Positions 1 through 13,505 are shown, numbered from the stretch's first letter. The stretch: 64,000 bases of DNA from Argopecten irradians (GCF_041381155.1 NC_091134.1:70240469-70304468); one strand, 5' to 3'. Translations and numbers: made by a program. The notes: generated from the sequence alone by a model not told the origin.

Positions 1-770
1 AACCACACCACACAACACACCATACCACACAACATACCACACCACACCACACCACAAAACACAATACACAACAACACCACAACACCATCATACGACAACA
101 CAACACATCAACACGCAACACAACAACACCAAACAAACACCAACAACACACAACAACACAACACAACAACATAACACACAACGGCATAACACACAACAAC
201 ATACAACATCACACACACAACAAAACATTATACAATAACACAACAACATACAATAACACACAACACAGCACACAACAACACCACAACACACAACAACACC
301 ACAACAAACAACAACACAACACACAATGTTCAACACAACAACGCAATACATAATGATACAACACACAACAACATCATACGATAACACGACACAACATCAC
401 AGAGCAACAGCATAACACACAACCTCACAAAACAAAACAACAGCACAACTCAACATCACACTGCACAACAAAACATCACACAGCACAACAAAACCTCACA
501 CAACAATACAACACCATTCAACAACACACGCCACAACCACAGAACACCATACAACAACGCAAAATACGACAACACTACACCACACAACCACACAACATCG
601 CACAATACAACAAAACACAAAAAACACACAACATAACAACACACCAAAAACACACAACAACACACAAAACAACACTATACAGCCACACAACACTACAACA
701 CCACACAACACAACAACACATCACACAAAAACAACACACAACCCAACAACACACAACACTAACAATAAAT
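1..770. repeat. A/C-only low-complexity tract
   Basis: Almost every base on the plus strand is A or C, in irregular mixtures of CAACA, CACAA and CCACA words, with only scattered G and T. There is no fixed period, so it reads as a degenerate simple repeat with strong strand asymmetry. The reverse strand is therefore all G/T and gives long cysteine/valine-rich open frames that are artefacts of composition. The tract runs off the left edge of the window. Confidence 0.9.
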
Positions 771-2021
771 TAAATGAGGTATTTGTTACGATGATAACAA
801 TACAAAATTTCAATTCACATCGAGGTGATTACGTAATTTAAATAATTTAAAAAAATAAAAAAAAAAAAAAATGTTTATGCAACAACTATATATGTGTATA
901 CATATACTAAGGTCATTTTTCAACAGACGATCCGTTGAGAATTTGCCAAGGTCATTTTTCGACAGACCTGCCATTGAGAATTGACCCTAGACGCTGTCAA
1001 TTTTCAACGGCAAGTTCAATTTTCAACGGCATTCGGGGTCCATTTTCAATATTGAAAAATGACCCGAAGTCAATTTCAACGGAGGTCCATTTTCAACGTA
1101 ACACCGGCCAAATCGGTAAGTTTCCTTTTTTGGCTGATTTTGATGGTTAAAATGACGATGAATTTTTTTTCATTGCTCTTCGAGGGAAGAGCTTAACCTG
1201 CTGTATGTCAGACCTGAGAATTGGAGGATCCCATTTACATAAAGGTCTTAGCATCAGACCTGGGTTTTTTTTTACATAATTATTTGTACCTAATCATTTG
1301 TCATGACTAAACATATTTTTAGAAAATACAATTTTACTTAAATACCAATGGATGGTTAGGTACGAAAAACATTTTGTAGGAGTTGTTTTTGCCAGCCGCT
1401 GTCGGCCGTCCTACTTTCTACATGTATCTTAATAATCACTGTATCATTTGCTTCTTAACATTTTAAGTAAACTCATCACTTTTTCGTTCTTTTATCTTCT
1501 TAATTAAACTATTATTAATGAATCAAACAAAATCAAGAAAAAGTCAACTCATCATTGAAATCTGTGATAATTTTATAAACTGAATCCAGTTTCATCTCTG
1601 TCTCTCGTTTAGATATATATCTGTTTGAATATGTAACAAAAATCAACACTTTTCAACCATGATATGACATACCCGTCTATACTGTGCACGAAATACAGGA
1701 CAAAGTATTATACAATAAAACATCAATTTTACTTCTACGCAATGGTGAATAACTCTTCTGTTCCGTGGGCTACTTGCATTTTTGGATTTCGTGAACGTAC
1801 GCTCCCCAGAAGACATTTTTCTATGTAAAAGAAGCGTTTCCGCGAGCGTAAATAGCGCACATTATATATGTACTCCGATTTTTACGAGTATTCCATGTTG
1901 TAAATATTGTATATGTTTATGTCGACCACTTGGAAGACGAGTCTTTGACTCAAACTATTATCGGTTTTAGACTATTATCTATTATTGCGTTTGTTTACTG
2001 GTACACTTTTAGTCTACATCA
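771..2021. other. intergenic stretch, no gene seen
   Basis: AT-rich sequence without a convincing exon. The only structure is a block at about 905-1110 built of irregular copies of a TTTTCAACG-like word in both orientations (for example GGTCATTTTTCAACAGAC), which reads as a degenerate simple repeat. The short open frames here have no coding character. Confidence 0.6.
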
Positions 2022-3115
2022 AATTGATGGCGAACATAGACTGATTACATGGACAAATTAATGGCGAACATAGCTATAGACTGATTACAGGGACAAATTA
2101 ATGGCGAACATAGACTGATTACAGGGACAAATTAATGGCGGAACATAGACTGATTACAGGGACAAATTAATAGCGAACATAGCCTGATTACAGGGACAAA
2201 TTAATGGCGGACATAGACTGATTGCATGGACAAATTAATGGCGAACATAGACTGATTACAGGGACAAATTAATGGCGAACATAGCCTGATTACAGGGACA
2301 AATTAATGGCGGACATAGACTGATTACATGGACAAATTAATGGCGAACATAGACTGATTAGAGTGACAAATTAATAGCGAACATAGCCTGATTACAGGGA
2401 CAAATTAATGGCGGACATAGACTGATTGCATGGACAAATTAATGGCGAACATAGACTGATTACAGGGACAAATTAATGGCGAACATAGCCTGATTACAGG
2501 GACAAATTAATGGCGGACATAGACTGATTACATGGACAAATTAATGGCGAACATAGACTGATTAGAGTGACAAATTAATGGCGGAAAATAGACTGATTAC
2601 AGGGACAAATTAATGGCGAACATAGACTGATAACAGGGACAAATTAATGGCGGAACATAGACTGATTACAGGGACAAAATTAATGGCGGAAAATAGACTG
2701 ATTACAGGGACAAATTTATGGCGAACATAGACTGATTACAGGGACAAATTAATGGCGAACATAGACTGATTACAGGGACAAATTAATGGCGGAACATAGA
2801 CTGATTACAGGGACAAATTAATGGCGGAAAATAGACTGATTACAGGGACAAATTTATGGCGAACATAGACTGATTACAGGGACAAATTAATGGCGAACAT
2901 AGACTGATAACAGGGACAAATTAATGGCTGTACATAGACTGAGTACATGAACAAATTAATGGCGAACATAGACTGATTACGGGGACAAATTTATGGCGAA
3001 CATAGACTGATTACAGGGACAGGGACAAATTAATGGCGAACATAGACTGATTGCATGGACAAATTAATGGCGGAACATAGACTGATTACATGGACAAATG
3101 AATGGCGGAACATAG
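2022..3115. repeat. 34-bp minisatellite, first block
   Basis: About 32 tandem copies of a 34-bp unit whose core reads GACAAATTAATGGCGAACAT followed by AGACTGATTACAGG. Variants are GATTACATGG, GATTAGAGTG and GATTGCATGG in the right half, and GCGGACATAG or GCGGAAAATAG in the left half. A higher-order pattern is visible: the block starting at 2207 recurs at 2411, a shift of 204 bp, which is six units. Stop codons occur in all frames, so it is not coding. Confidence 0.97.
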
Positions 3116-3922
3116 TGTCACGAGAGTGATAGTATGTGAGTTGGTTCACGAATATATAAACAGAATCCAACAGCTATAAACAGTTGAAAGTTTATTCATA
3201 TAAAAACGGAGACAGATAACCCTGAAATAAAAAGAACAATACCTGACAATATATAGGGACACATAAATGAACAGACTACTATATCTTCTATATTTATACT
3301 GTAAGGTATAAAATATAAACAGGTATCTATTTAATATATTATATTAAATTGTATTTTAATTTCCGAGTTACATATATTTACAAATAACATTTAATTTCCA
3401 GTCACTTGACTCTATGCATTGCCCTAACCTCACCGACCACGTGCGGTCCTTTGTTATACATAATATAAAGCTTTATGGACAAGTTATTTAAAGAAGTTTT
3501 AATTATATAAAGTATATTAATTATATTGCATAGTGAAGAATAAGTTAATTACTTTATTTCTAGTTATACATTAAATAAACATACCTTTTAGTACTGTGGC
3601 CGTAAAGCACACATGTACAGTCCAGTGCCTATTTCCAGTAATGTGCGGACACGCTTCCTCAAGGGTGGGCGTGCACGTGCAAGGACAGGGTCATGCAGGG
3701 TCAATGTGACACACTCAACCAATCCATTCACTCGCCTCTCATACGTCATCATAACAACTTACACACAGATTTACATGTACAGGACATTACATGACACAGG
3801 GACATGTAATATAAATTCAGACAGACACAGGGACATGTAAATTCAGACAATACACAGCGCATGTAGTTAAAACACCATATATAATACATATTATATATAT
3901 GGTGAATTTAAACACCGCGACA
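3116..3922. mobile_element. candidate solo LTR or LTR-like insert
   Basis: An 807-bp segment interrupts the minisatellite exactly between CATAG and ACTGATT of one repeat unit. It starts TGTCACG and ends CGCGACA, so it has TG...CA ends with short inverted termini. Inside are TATA-like AT runs and AATAAA-type signals, but no open frame, primer site or polypurine tract. A solo LTR is the simplest reading. Against it, no target-site duplication is present: the two flanks join to give an uninterrupted unit. It could instead be an old insert trimmed by exchange within the array. A small hairpin lies at about 3872-3904. Confidence 0.45.
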
Positions 3923-6900
3923 ACTGATTACAGGGACAAATTAATGGCGAACATAGACTGATTACAGGGACAAATTAATGGCGGAACATAGACTGATTAC
4001 ATGGACAAATTAATGGCGAACATAGACTGATTACAGGGACAAATTAATGGCGGAAAATAGACTGATTACAGGGACAAATTTATGGCGAACATAGACTGAT
4101 TACAGGGACAAATTAATGGCGAACATAGACTGATTACATAGACAAATTAATGGCGGAACATAGACTGATAACAGGGACAAATTAATGGCGGAAAATAGAC
4201 TGATTACAGGGACAAATTAATGGCGAACATAGACTGATTACAGGGACAAATTAATGGCGAACATAGACTGATTACAGGGACAAATTAATGGCGAACATAG
4301 ACTGATAACAGGGACAAATTAATGGCGGTACATAGACTGATTACATGGACAAATTAATGGCGAACATAGACTGATTACAGGGACAAATTTATGGCGAACA
4401 TAGATTGATTACAGAGACAAATTAATGGCGAACATAGACTGATTACATGGACAAATTAATGGCGAACATAGACTGATTACAGGGACAAATTAATAGCGAA
4501 CATAGACTGATTACATGGGCAAAATAATGGCAAAACATAGACTGATAACATGGACAAATTAATGGTGGACATAGACTGATTACAGGGACAAATTAATGGC
4601 GAACATAGACTGATTACATTGACAAATTAATGGCGAACATAGACTGATTACGTGGACAAATTAATGGCGAACATAGACTGATTACAGGAACAAATTAATG
4701 GCGGACATAGACTGATTGCATGGACAAATTAATTGCGAACATAGACTGATTACAGGGACAAATTGATGGCGGTACATAGACTGATTAGAGTGAAAAATTA
4801 ATGGCGAACATAGACTGATTACATGGACAAATTAATGGCGAACATAGACTGATTACAGGGACAAATTGATGGCGGTACATAGACTGATTAGAGTGACAAA
4901 TTAATGGCGAACATAGACTGATTACAGGGACAAATTAATGGCGAACATAGACTGATTAGAGTGACAAATAAATGGCGAACATAGACTGATTACATGGACA
5001 AATTAATGGCGAACATAGACTGATTACAGGGACAAATTAATGGCGAACATAGACTGATTACAGGGACAAATTAATGGCGGAACATAGACTGATTACAGGG
5101 ACAAATTAATGGCGGAAAATAGACTGATTACATGGCCAATAAATGGCGAACATAGACTGATTACAGGGACAAATTAATGGCGAACATAGACTGATTACAT
5201 GGACAAATTAATGGCGAACATAGACTGATTACAGGGAAAAATTGATGGCGGACATAGACTGATTGCATGGACAAATTAATGGCGAACATAGACTGATTAC
5301 AGGGACAAATTGATGGCGGTACATAGACTGATTAGAGTGACAAATTAATGGCGAACATAGACTGATTACATGGACAAATTAATGGCGGACATAGACTGAT
5401 TGCATGGACAAATTAATGGCGAACATAGACTGATTACAGGGACAAATTGATGGCGGTACATAGACTGATTAGAGTGACAAATTAATGGCGAACATAGACT
5501 GATTACAGGGACAAATTAATGGCGAACATAGACTGATTACATGGACAAATTAATGGCGAACATAGACTGATTACAGGGACAAATTGATGGCGGTACATAG
5601 ACTGATTAGAGTGACAAATTAATGGCGAACATAGACTGATTACAGGGACAAATTAATGGCGAACATAGACTGATTAGAGTGACAAATTAATGGCGAACAT
5701 AGACTGATTACAGGGACAAATTAATGGCGAACATAGACTGATTACAGGGACAAATTTATGGCGAACATAGACTGATTAGAGTGACAAATTAATGGCGAAC
5801 ATAGACTGATTACGTGGACAAATTAATGGCGAACATAGACTGATTACAGGGACAAATTAATGGCGAACATAGACTGATTACAGGGACAAATTTATGGTGA
5901 ACATAGACTGATAACAGAGACAAATTAACGGCGAACATAGACTGATTACAGGGACAAACTAATGGCGAACATAGACTGATTACAGGGACAAATTAATGGC
6001 GGAATATAGACTGATTACAGGGACAAATTAATGGCGGAAAATAGACTGATTACATGGCCAATTAATGGCGAACATAGACTGATTACAGGACAAATTAATG
6101 GCGAACATAGACTGATTACAGGGACAAATTAATGGCGAACATAGACTGATTACAGGGACAAATTAATGGCAGAACATAGACTGATAACATGGACAAATTA
6201 ATGACGAACATAGACTGATTACATGGACAAATTAATGGCGAACATAGACTGATTACAGGGACAAATTAATGGCGAACATAGACTGATTACAGGGACAAAT
6301 TAATGGCGGAAAATAGACTGATTACATGGCCAATTAATGGCGAACATAGACTGATTACAGGGACAAACTAATGGCGAACATAGACTGATTACATGGACAA
6401 ATTAATGGCGAACATAGACTGATTACAGGGACAAATTAATGGCGAACATAGACTGATTACAGGGACAAATTAATGGCGAACATAGACTGATTACAGGGAC
6501 AAATTAATGGCGAACATAGACTGATTACAGGGACAAATCAATGGTGAACATAGACTGATTACAGGGACAAATTAATGGCGAACATAGACTGATTAGAGTG
6601 ACAAATTAATGGCGAACATAGACTGATTACGGGGACAAATTAATGGCGAACATAGACTGATTACATGGACAAATTAATGGCGGAACATAGACTGATTACA
6701 TGGACAAATTAATGGCGAACATAGACTGATTAGAGTGACAAATTAATGGCGAACATAGGCTGATTACAGGGACAAATTAATGGCGGAACATAGACTGATT
6801 ACAGGGACAAATTAATGGCGAACATAGACTGATTAGAGTGACAAATTAATGGCGAACATAGACTGATTACATGGACAAATAAATGGCGAACATAGACTGA

Positions 6901-7088
6901 TTACATGGACAAATTAATGGCGGAACATAGACTGATTACATGGACAAATTAATGGCGAACATAGACTGATTACAGGGACAAATTAATGGCGAACATAGAC
7001 TGATTACAGGGACAAATTAATGGCGAACATAGACTGATTACATGGACAGATTAATTGCGGAACATAGACTGATTACATGGACAAATTA
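3923..7088. repeat. 34-bp minisatellite, second block
   Basis: Continues the same 34-bp unit for about 93 copies. Unit variants are shared with the first block, and new composite patterns recur, such as a unit with GCGGTACATAG followed by one with GATTAGAGTG (seen near 4760, 4870, 5310, 5450 and 5590). This indicates expansion by unequal exchange of multi-unit blocks. No open frame survives. Together the two blocks cover over 4.2 kb. Confidence 0.97.
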
Positions 7089-9000
7089 AACAATAGATTG
7101 GGTCAGGATGGTTACCCACAGTGTGATAAGATTGAAACAGTTTAATATTTCAAAATGAGCATGAGTCGCTTTGAAATAGTCCTTCGTTTGAAAGCCAAGA
7201 GAGCTATAAGGCGCATGTGTAATACAGGCATATCAGAACCATATGGTTTTATTTCGACACAATATTTAAAAACCACGAACAAATTCGCACTTATTAATGC
7301 AACACATTAATAGTCTATTTCATACATTATCATTTACCATATTAATTTATACATACCATTATGCAAAATATTTATAAGTGATATACGTCTTTGATTATAT
7401 ATATATTATAATCTTGAAACAAATGAGCGTTTCTGATCTGATAATGAATTGGGATTTTACCAGGAAACAGACTCAATATTGAAGGCATCTTATACCATCT
7501 ACCCAGCTTAATTTCAATGTGCCGAAGAACTTTTCAATCTTACTCCCTATACGGAGTAATATGCATTAAACCAGAGATTAAATAGATCATATCAACTTCG
7601 CTGGCTAGCCAAGGGCATAGTAGTAAACGATACCGAACGGTATCGGTATCAGCAGACTACTGCACCCTTGGCTAGCGAAGTAGAGATAATATATATACAA
7701 TCAAAATTTTAAAATAAATCAGCTATGTATCCAAATCGACCAGATATACTATACTAAAACTGCATTGGTTTCTACACAAGTTTAAGGGGCTAATTTGTCT
7801 CGGGATGGTAAGGTAAATCAAATAGAGTCGGCTTTAGTTGACCAGGGTAAATTAATTCCAATATTAAAGCGGCACGTTGACTTCATTTTGTACCGCGTTG
7901 TCCTTGCTATCTTCAGATTGATCAGTATATAACTACATTGCACTTCCACACATACATCTATATATCATAAATAATCTCTTGTTCTTTTAACGCAATCCTG
8001 TTAATTACAACCCCTATCTCTCTCCATATTGTTTTTATCTCGCTGGTAAAGCTAGTGTCATTTAACAGAACCTGGCACTAACGGTTTAAACCCGAGAACT
8101 GACGGTAGAAAGAATATCAGACGATTTATAAAGATTTTTTCCAGAGGTGTCAAGCGTGACCACAATTGAATTGGCGACTTATCATTAAATTCTATTTAAG
8201 AGTTCTGTCTTGGAACGTTGGTTTTATTGTGTAAATGTACGTACATCACCAGAGTGTGTATTGTCTTTTCGGTAAAACAAAGAAGCTGTCCGGGGACAAT
8301 ATACATATACACTACTAACTCAGGGTATTATACCAGTTCGCTGTTATACTAATTAAGCTACGTCAACTTAATCCAAATACCTTCATTAAAACAAGTCCCC
8401 TTCGAAAGCGATGTTTTGTTATAATCGATCATCCAGTCTTTACTAACCCTGCAGATCTGATGTCGGGTTATTTTGCTTGGCGTTGTTTTGACAAGCTCCG
8501 GGTATCCGTGTTTTCCTTTGTCCTAGGGATAACAATGCTTTGTGAGATTTACTTCTCCGCTGTGATAATATTATTTAGCGTATAATGTAATAGATGTGTT
8601 TGAGCTTAGAGTACAAAACGTCGCTGTCTTTCTGACTTGGCCGTCTTTAGAATAAAGATATATCACATTCCGAAGGAGACTTGGATTATGACCGCACTAT
8701 GCAATACAATGTTATCTTAATTGGTTTTAATGCTGAAGTTAAGTGGTCAAGCTTCCGCGGACCAATTGCGGCCAATGCTTCAGCTGTTTCAACAACTTAG
8801 AACACGGTTTTATAAGAGGATTTCCCTATCGATCCGCGGGAAGAGATGGATTTCGGGGTGTGGATTCCTCTGACGGAGGATCAAGCAGATGAGGTTGGGG
8901 ATGATATCACCTGCCGAAGCTTGTCGTCTGCTCGTGAAAGTACGATGGACGTAAGAGGTGAGTGGCTGTACCGTTAGTAACAGGTGAGTACGATGGATAT
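7089..9000. other. intergenic stretch, no gene seen
   Basis: Unique AT-rich sequence after the minisatellite. Apart from the hairpin at 7595-7681, no exon, RNA gene or repeat can be supported. Confidence 0.55.
7595..7681. repeat. short inverted repeat / hairpin
   Basis: An 87-bp near-palindrome. The outer arms are ACTTCGCTGGCTAGCCAAGG and CCTTGGCTAGCGAAGT, and an inner pair of ATACCG/CGGTAT words flanks the centre. It may be a very small MITE or a remnant of one; no target duplication is clear. Confidence 0.7.
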
Positions 9001-9318
9001 CATCCTCGAAACTCCAGAGGTTCCGATCACTTACGATCTCCACACCCATGGACTATCTCATGAGTAAAGCTGGAGGCAAGATAACAGAACAGGTAATTCA
9101 GACGTTTGATGTACATCAAAAGAGCCGTATACCGGTACAATGTGATTGACTGTGTAGTTTTGATGTTAGGCTTCGCTCTCTCTGTGGTCGTCAATGAAAT
9201 CTTTGCTGGCCTGTGATTGGTCAAATGTTTTCTGCTAAGCTGTCTTCAATTTCACTATGAGATAGTCCAGGGGTGTAGATATTGTTAAGTGGTCGGAACC
9301 CTTGGAGTATCGGGGATG
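9001..9318. mobile_element. MITE with 9-bp target duplication, copy 1
   Basis: A 318-bp non-autonomous element. Its ends are inverted repeats of about 70 bp, starting CATCCTCGAAACTCC and ending GGAGTATCGGGGATG. Flanking words GATGGATAT (8992-9000) and AATGGATAT (9319-9327) match at 8 of 9 positions, a 9-bp target duplication. The same family recurs at 29589-29905 with a perfect 9-bp duplication. A 9-bp duplication is typical of Mutator-like transposons; the assignment rests on that alone. Confidence 0.85.
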
Positions 9319-9327
9319 AATGGATAT

Positions 9328-10293
9328 AGTAGGTAAATAACGATTGATATGGGAGGTGAGTGTTCGCGTCTAGATTTGCTCATGATTTTCGTCTGCTTAT
9401 GAAAGTATGACGGGCGTAAAAAGGGTCTATCGTCTACTCGTGATAGAGACAAATTGCATTTTTTGTTTGTTAAAAGATGAGCAGCGATCGTGAGAGTGCA
9501 TACCGCATGTTCTTGAAAACGGCGGGACTGTATAGACTGAAGTAGCTGAGATATCTTTCATAAACTTAAACTTATAAGAATTAGTTTGTCCTCTTAAAGT
9601 AACTGAGGTCAAGCGGAGTTATGGAATATTGAAAAAAAAAACTACTGCATTTCAAAACTTATAATTGCTTGATAAATAGGGCCAACTTTAATGAAAAAGA
9701 AAAAAAATATTGTCACAAAAACTAGATCATATCCTATAATACATAACTTAAATCTAATCTTTTACGTTACTGGACATTTGATACAGTTTTCAGTTTAAAA
9801 CTAATGCTTGTAATATGAGCCGAAACGATTTCCTTTAGTAGCCTTTGATTAGAACGAATACCGATCGCGAGTCTTTTGTTATGTGTACACCACATCGCCG
9901 CAATATTTCGTTTGTAATTAAACGTGATAATAATTAAAGTATTATTTAAATCATTTCTAATTGCTACCAAAGTTAATTAACCGATATAAAAACGGACAGT
10001 GAAAGACGGCATTGTCAAAATGTAATTACCGGGAGAGTTTGACATTTTTTATCTGAGTAAACACGAACACATGACGTGAACACAAACTTGTTAGCCTCGT
10101 CCTCGGATTAGTTAAACACTACCCCCATAGTCACACTTCCCAATATAAATAGATTGCCAAGTGACATTTGGACAGCATTGACAGCTTCAAGCATTGTGAC
10201 GCCATAATATGTCTGTTCTCCTGTTTTATTTGTGACGTCACAATACTTATATCATCACCACCTTGTCTCCAAGCAACGTGTTTATTGTTTCAG
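9328..10293. other. upstream/intronic sequence, no further gene seen
   Basis: AT-rich sequence before the exon at 10294. A pyrimidine-rich stretch ending TTTATTGTTTCAG provides the acceptor of that exon. Any 5' untranslated exon cannot be placed. Confidence 0.45.
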
Positions 10294-10416
10294 CACCCAC
10301 TCCCTATGTCGGTGCCAAGTCGATGGAGAATGATTACGAGGTCCCACTTTACCGACTACGATGTCTGCGTGGGCTCGGGAAGGCAGGGTTTATACCCGCG
10401 GGACCAAAGCTTCAAG
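10294..10416 (+). CDS. probable first coding exon of an unrecognised gene
   Basis: A good 3' splice site (TTTATTGTTTCAG, ending 10293) precedes this exon and a good donor (AAG then GTAAGTG) follows it. An ATG at 10306 opens a frame of 37 codons to the donor, ending in phase 0. The residues are polar and basic (SRWRM, DYDVCVGSGRQG) and the composition is less AT-rich than its surroundings, as expected of coding sequence. Its phase matches an acceptor at 15248/15249, so it may join the long terminal exon there, giving about 312 residues if no exon lies between. No known domain is recognised. A MITE begins only 33 bp downstream of the donor. Confidence 0.5.
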
Positions 10417-10449
10417 GTAAGTGACGATTTGGTTATACATACTTTTTAG

Positions 10450-11057
10450 CACAGGGACCTGGCACGATTTTTTTAAAATAACCGTATACATATGTATATT
10501 ATAGTATCAAGGGTATGAACTCGGCAGTAGAGAAAAACGGACCTATTTTTTTAAAAACCGTGATTATTTTAATAAATGGGTTCTATACAACATTGACGGA
10601 TATCTTACCCTAAAGAGAAATAATTTATCTTTCCATTGAGTGTTTGATGAACAAAATTGGCCAAGTATTGACGAAGTTATGGCTTGATGATTCGGGAAAT
10701 TTACGAAAAATATGCTAGGTAGACATTTCCCTGTCCGGTCGAAATGTCGTCTCGGCTCTAATGGGTACCTCAAAAACCAAGCCAAAATCACAAAATCTAC
10801 GCTTGTGGTGGTAAACAGTACCCATAACTGTGTTCATCCACAATCTCCTTTGGAGGTGTCATGACCCGTACTTTGTAGAAACTCCATTTAAACATCGTGT
10901 AGCTCACTTACTTTAACCGTCACCGCCATGTTCATTTTTCTCTCGGAACGCTTCTCGACTTTACATATCGTGACTACAGTATGCAAATTATGTAATGTTG
11001 TGCTTTTGTATATATATGTATACTATTGGTTAAAAATTTTCGTGCCAGGTCCCTGTG
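10450..11057. mobile_element. 608-bp MITE with 8-bp target duplication
   Basis: Ends are inverted repeats: CACAGGGACCTGGCACGA on the left and its complement TCGTGCCAGGTCCCTGTG on the right. The flanking 8-bp words CTTTTTAG (10442-10449 and 11058-11065) are identical. An 8-bp duplication fits hAT-like or P-like DNA transposons; no transposase is encoded. A second copy, rearranged at its right end, lies at 38889-39499. The element sits in the intron just after the exon at 10294-10416. Confidence 0.92.
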
Positions 11058-11065
11058 CTTTTTAG

Positions 11066-12061
11066 TACTTGTCTGCTTCATGTGGAGCACATGAACGTTT
11101 TAATAGTTTCTTGGTAAATCTTTACGTTTAAACCTGGTCAATCTTCGAGTTATTTGTGTACCGTAAGGAATATTTTGGATATTGTCATATTTTGGCTTAT
11201 TTGGCGTTTGGCACAAAAGCGCCAAAATCTAACATACCAAACTTTGGTATCGGAGTCATGTGTACTTGAATAAGCTTTGCCGAATTAACCAGTGTCTTCG
11301 ATTATAAACGGTCGAGTTAAGAACTTCAATGTAATACAGTACATTCAAGACGAAAAAGTATGCTCGGGGCCAAGTTTCATGAACTTTAACGAATTCCTAA
11401 TTCCCGTAACTTAAATATTCAACATTTTTTATAATTTTTTTATCATAAAGCATTAAGAGTTAAGAGGGAAATCTTAATTTAGGAACCTTCCTTAAAATCT
11501 GCAATGCTTTCCTATGGAGAATTTTAAGTTACGAGATTCATGAAAAGAATGTTCTGTCATTCCTTCGTTCCGTATTTTAGTACAAGGTATAAAACTGGGC
11601 CTTGACACCGATCTTATTTTTGAAAAAAAATCTAAACTATTAACCGAGTTTCCGTATTCAACTCTACACCAGTCATTTAATCCAGTCATATAAGCATCTT
11701 TCTGAAACGACTGGAAGTGGTTTTCTTGAAAATATTGATTTTTTTTCCAGATGGGCTTTATTCTATTTGTTAATTGTATTTATAACGCTGTGACAGAACT
11801 TTAAAAATACGAGAAGATTGATCATGTAACTGAACTATTAAGGCGTTTAGGATCAGCCGTGTGTTGTTGGTTAGGGTTAATTTTGGATAATATTTTGATG
11901 GTTACGGATAGTGTTTCACTGTTACGTGTATTTGTGGTGACGTCATTGTAATTGTTGTTGATGTTGTGTATTTTTCCAGACGTGACTATCCGATACATAC
12001 CCAGTAAGTACTCGTTACCATGGTAACTTACTAACTACTCCCATAACATGAGAGTCGACTG
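11066..12061. other. intronic stretch, nothing recognised
   Basis: AT-rich sequence between the MITE and a LINE fragment. No exon with paired splice signals or repeat can be supported. Confidence 0.45.
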
Positions 12062-12430
12062 ATCAAATTCAAATTCTTTATTTGCATTAAGTTTTTCAAC
12101 TTATTTGCTTTTTTACAAATAATAATATCAAAATACAATTTGCATACATACAGGATAAGTGGAGAATGGACAAAGCATTACATTAATGACTTTCTCAAAA
12201 TAGTTGCATTATAAATATATTTACTAAGTAGATTTAATTCTTTTATATTTGCAGTACTTAAAAGTTTGGTTAATTTAAATACAGATGGTTTTTCCAATAA
12301 TGTCTTTTTATAAATTTCTTTCTAATATCTTGGTAAATTGGACAAATAAGAATAAAATGATATTCGTCCTCAATATCACGACGAGGGTCACAAAACTCAC
12401 AAACACGCTCACTTCTATCTGGTCAGCAGC
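12062..12430 (-). mobile_element. LINE 3' fragment (5'-truncated non-LTR retrotransposon)
   Basis: Read on the minus strand, about 12270-12430 encodes the C-terminal tail typical of LINE ORF2 proteins in this type of genome. A CEFC pair is followed by an acidic EDEYHF and LICP, giving a CxxC...H...C zinc-finger-like pattern, then an aromatic YW motif and a stop at 12270. The segment to 12062 is the AT-rich 3' untranslated tail. The 5' part including the polymerase is absent, as is usual for truncated insertions. It is in an intron and antisense to the surrounding gene. Confidence 0.7.
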
Positions 12431-13505
12431 TTTTTTTATTGGACGTTTATTTTGCTTACTGTCGACACGACGTAATGTTTTAAAAATGTCTCGTCGGGCT
12501 ATAGACACATCTAATATTGTTTGAGTACTTACTAACACGTCTTGTGAATAAGCTTAATGTGTGTTCCATGAACAGCAAAATGGTAGCATTGCCAAAGAAA
12601 ATGAGCTTACTAACTAAAATATTGTTCCTTTTACTAACTCAATCACATTGCACGTGTAAGCGAAAACTTAATGCTGATATCATTTGACAAGTTTGAGAAA
12701 ATGTTCTGTTATGTTTTATTAATGTAAATGAGATGTGATGTATAATGATATTGTCGCTTTGAAACAGTTTTAAGAAAAATACAACACGATAATGGTGGAC
12801 GCAGGCTTCTAGCTTCTATCAATATGAAATCAATATAAATAAGTGATACAAAACATATTAATTCAATAAAAGTGGCTACATTTAAAAATAAAAATTAAAA
12901 ATCAATACAATCACAAAGTTGTGACCATTGTTTGATGAAAACAATGGTCACTGTGGAGTTCGCCGCCGCAGCATTAAGCAGATGTCGGATACATGGTGTG
13001 GTTTCCTGGAAGTACACATCTATTTTGTTTCTTAATATTCTTGAACAAAGAAAGCATATTGCATACCCATTCCCTTGGTAACAGCCATGCCCTTAGCAAC
13101 AGCTTAACATTTAATGATTCTATTGGATATCTGAATTTGAAGTTAGTTGCAATTTGAAAATCGAAGCATTAAAATTAGGGTAAAATGTGATTTTCGAGCT
13201 TTGTATTGCTAATATGCTACATTTTCTTTGGTCTACATACTAGAAGTTATGCAATTCTAATGACAGCGGAAATTATAAGTGGGATGTCTTATGATACGAA
13301 ATGGACAAGATTGGATATGGAGTGGACATCAGCTGGGCTCTAATAAGAGTAATGGTTACCAACCAGACATTTGCGATTGGGGAAGATAAAAGTCCAACAA
13401 AGCCCGAGAAGCCAGTAAAATGTCCTGGAAAATACTTCTCACGGTTCACGGAGTGACACAACGAGCGTGAGCGTGAGTGATACACGCCAAGTACTGATGC
13501 AGTGA
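12431..13505. other. intronic stretch, nothing recognised
   Basis: AT-rich sequence; the short open frames near 13273-13485 have no supporting splice signals or recognisable motif. Confidence 0.4.

Noticed and set aside
88..711. Cysteine/valine-rich open frames on the minus strand
   Set aside because: They follow from the G/T-only composition of the reverse strand of an A/C tract.
2022..7088. CRISPR-like array (regular short repeats)
   Set aside because: Units are contiguous with no unique spacers, and the genome is eukaryotic.
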